Shown here: piece by piece, positions 6,598 to 7,965 of the stretch
How positions within the stretch are numbered: position 1 is the first letter of the stretch
Layout of the letters: each line of letters opens with the position of its first letter
Assembly: GCA_020860885.1 (NCBI GenBank)
Contig: JAJBTS010000164.1
Location: forward strand, 1-7,965
Source of the DNA: Bacteroidales bacterium
GTDB lineage: Bacteria; Bacteroidota; Bacteroidia; Bacteroidales; Azobacteroidaceae
DNA: 7,965 bases
Reading direction: 5' to 3'
Program-made: the position numbers and the translations under genes
The notes under the pieces: generated by a model
Databases searched by the model: none
The model's input: the letters and a program-made list of their open reading frames with translations, nothing else
What the model was told of the DNA's origin: nothing

Positions 6598-7965
6598 ATG
6601 CAAAAAACTACTGTTCATATTGCAAATGCAGTTCCCCGATCCCCCGATTTTCAGTTTGAATCTCCGATTAACTGGATGCTGAAAGAAAAGGAACATTGGG
6701 CATTTTTAGGCCCAAACGGAGGAGGAAAGACTTTATTGGCTCGTATTCTTAAAGGAGAAATACCATTAAAAAGTGGAGAAATTACCTATAACTTTCCGGA
6801 TGGGCGGCCACTATATGAACAAATCAGAATTGCTTCTTTCAGGGATTTATACAGTTTAGCAGATTATCAGACTTTTTATTATCAACAACGTTGGAATTCT
6901 TCCGAAGAAGAAACTCCCCTGATAGGGGATCTATTACGTAAAGAATGGCCAGAAGAAGAAATCAGAAAAATTGTATCTGTTTTTGGAGTAGAAGATTTAT
7001 TGGAAAAGAATTTAATATTGCTTTCCAGTGGAGAATTGCGGAAATTTTTAATTATCCGGATATTGCTGTCTAAACCCAAAGTATTGATTCTTGATAATCC
7101 CTATATCGGTTTAGATGAACCGTCCAGGAAGTTATTCAATGATTTACTGGAACGACTATCCGGTTCCATACAACTTTTACTTCTATTATCCGATCCTAAA
7201 GATATTCCCGTATTCTGTACACATATATTACCTGTTCATTTCCTCAGAAGAATAGGAAAATCCATGACCTGTTCCGAATACGAGGGAAATGAAAAAGAGA
7301 ATGAAGAGCTATTTCCAAAGAGAATGGAAGATGTTTCCGGACTTATTGATAATCCTTTTTCCAAAGCAAACAATCCGTATGGTGATATTGCCGTTGATAT
7401 GAAGGGGATTAATATCAAATATGGAAACCGGTATATATTAAAAGAGTTGGATTGGACAGTAAAGAAAGGAGAGAAATGGGCTTTGCTGGGTCCGAATGGA
7501 GCGGGAAAATCTACTTTGCTCAGTTTGATCTATGCGGATAATCCACAAGCATATGCTAATAATTTCTATCTTTTCGGAAGAAAAAGGGGAAGTGGCGAAA
7601 GCATCTGGGAAATTAAGGAAAGGATAGGTTTTGTTTCTCCCGAATTTCACTTATATTATAAAAGCAATCAATCCTGTCTGGAAATTGTTGCTTCAGGCTT
7701 TTTTGACTATATGGGGCAATATAGAAAAAGTGATGAGTCGCAATTAAAGGTTGCACTGCAATGGATGGAATTAGTAAAAATTGATTATTTAAAAAATAAA
7801 TTATTTTCTCAAGTTTCTTTTGGAGAACAACGGATAGTTATTCTATTGAGAGCTTTTGTAAAAAATCCGGATTTATTGATATTAGATGAGCCTTTGCATG
7901 GGTTGGATAAAGAGAGTAAGAGGTTGGCATTATTATTGATAGACAAGTTCTGTACTCAGAAAAAC
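6598..7965 (+). CDS. ModF-like protein with two ABC ATPase domains, incomplete at the 3' end
   Basis: The frame stays open from the ATG at 6598 to the window end (456 codons, no stop), so the C-terminus is missing; ModF-type proteins are usually about 490 residues. It carries two ABC nucleotide-binding domains in tandem and no membrane segment, so it is a soluble ATPase, not a transporter by itself. Domain 1 (about 1-215) has Walker A GPNGGGKT at 38-45, signature LSSGE at 142-146 and Walker B VLILDNP at 162-168. Domain 2 (about 265 onward) has Walker A GPNGAGKS at 298-305, signature VSFGEQ at 406-411 and Walker B LLILDEP at 426-432. Domain 1 has Asn167 in place of the catalytic glutamate, and SDP (198-200) where an H-loop THx is expected, so its ATP site is probably non-hydrolytic. 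E. coli ModF lies beside the molybdate transport genes but its role is not established; no molybdate genes are visible here. The start follows a near-consensus promoter. Confidence 0.9.
   Translation, partial: MQKTTVHIANAVPRSPDFQFESPINWMLKEKEHWAFLGPNGGGKTLLARILKGEIPLKSGEITYNFPDGRPLYEQIRIASFRDLYSLADYQTFYYQQRWNSSEEETPLIGDLLRKEWPEEEIRKIVSVFGVEDLLEKNLILLSSGELRKFLIIRILLSKPKVLILDNPYIGLDEPSRKLFNDLLERLSGSIQLLLLLSDPKDIPVFCTHILPVHFLRRIGKSMTCSEYEGNEKENEELFPKRMEDVSGLIDNPFSKANNPYGDIAVDMKGINIKYGNRYILKELDWTVKKGEKWALLGPNGAGKSTLLSLIYADNPQAYANNFYLFGRKRGSGESIWEIKERIGFVSPEFHLYYKSNQSCLEIVASGFFDYMGQYRKSDESQLKVALQWMELVKIDYLKNKLFSQVSFGEQRIVILLRAFVKNPDLLILDEPLHGLDKESKRLALLLIDKFCTQKN

Noticed and set aside
6882..7650. 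Minus-strand open frames at 6882-7079, 7236-7418 and 7438-7650
   Set aside because: They are antisense to the ModF-like gene, which has two intact sets of ABC motifs in the plus-strand frame; the minus frames are Ser/Phe-rich shadows.
1..7965. A novel defence, mobile or biosynthetic system in the window
   Set aside because: All complete genes belong to housekeeping or widespread families, and no repeats, integrase, transposase, toxin-antitoxin pair or compositional shift is visible.

Overview
The window reads as ordinary chromosomal DNA from a member of the Bacteroidales (phylum Bacteroidota). This rests on four things: low GC, AT-rich leaders with no clear Shine-Dalgarno sequence, TAnnTTTG-type -7 promoter boxes in three of the intergenic gaps, and proteins that look Bacteroidota-like. 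The genus cannot be settled from the sequence. Coding density is very high, with no gene-free stretch above about 60 bases apart from the 87 bases beyond gpmI at the left edge. I saw no tRNA, rRNA, mobile element or CRISPR array.

Five genes lie on the minus strand. In transcription order from right to left they are: a MalY/PatB-type PLP-dependent aminotransferase/C-S lyase (6542-5376), a SlyD-like FKBP prolyl isomerase with a cysteine-rich tail (5331-4777), chorismate synthase aroC (4771-3698), a predicted lipoprotein zinc metallopeptidase of the gluzincin type (3683-1677), and phosphoglycerate mutase gpmI (1617-88). A hairpin plus T-tract at 5-34 ends gpmI transcription. slyD, aroC and the peptidase gene are 5 and 14 bases apart and very likely form one operon, with a candidate promoter just upstream of slyD. 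gpmI has its own candidate promoter. One gene lies on the plus strand (6598 to the window end, incomplete): a soluble protein with two ABC ATPase domains resembling ModF, transcribed divergently from the aminotransferase gene across a 55-base gap.

The genes do not form one pathway. They cover glycolysis (gpmI), aromatic amino acid synthesis (aroC), protein folding or metal handling (slyD-like), sulfur amino acid or aminotransferase chemistry (MalY/PatB), envelope proteolysis and a stand-alone ABC ATPase. I found no evidence for an undescribed multi-gene system. The points most worth a second look are the degenerate first ATPase site of the ModF-like protein, the lipoprotein peptidase whose exact family I cannot name, the interlocked divergent promoters, and the cysteine-only metal-binding tail. 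Three genes (slyD-like, aroC, aminotransferase) have a longer in-frame start that I rejected in favour of an internal ATG; for two of them the longer start falls at or inside the promoter box.
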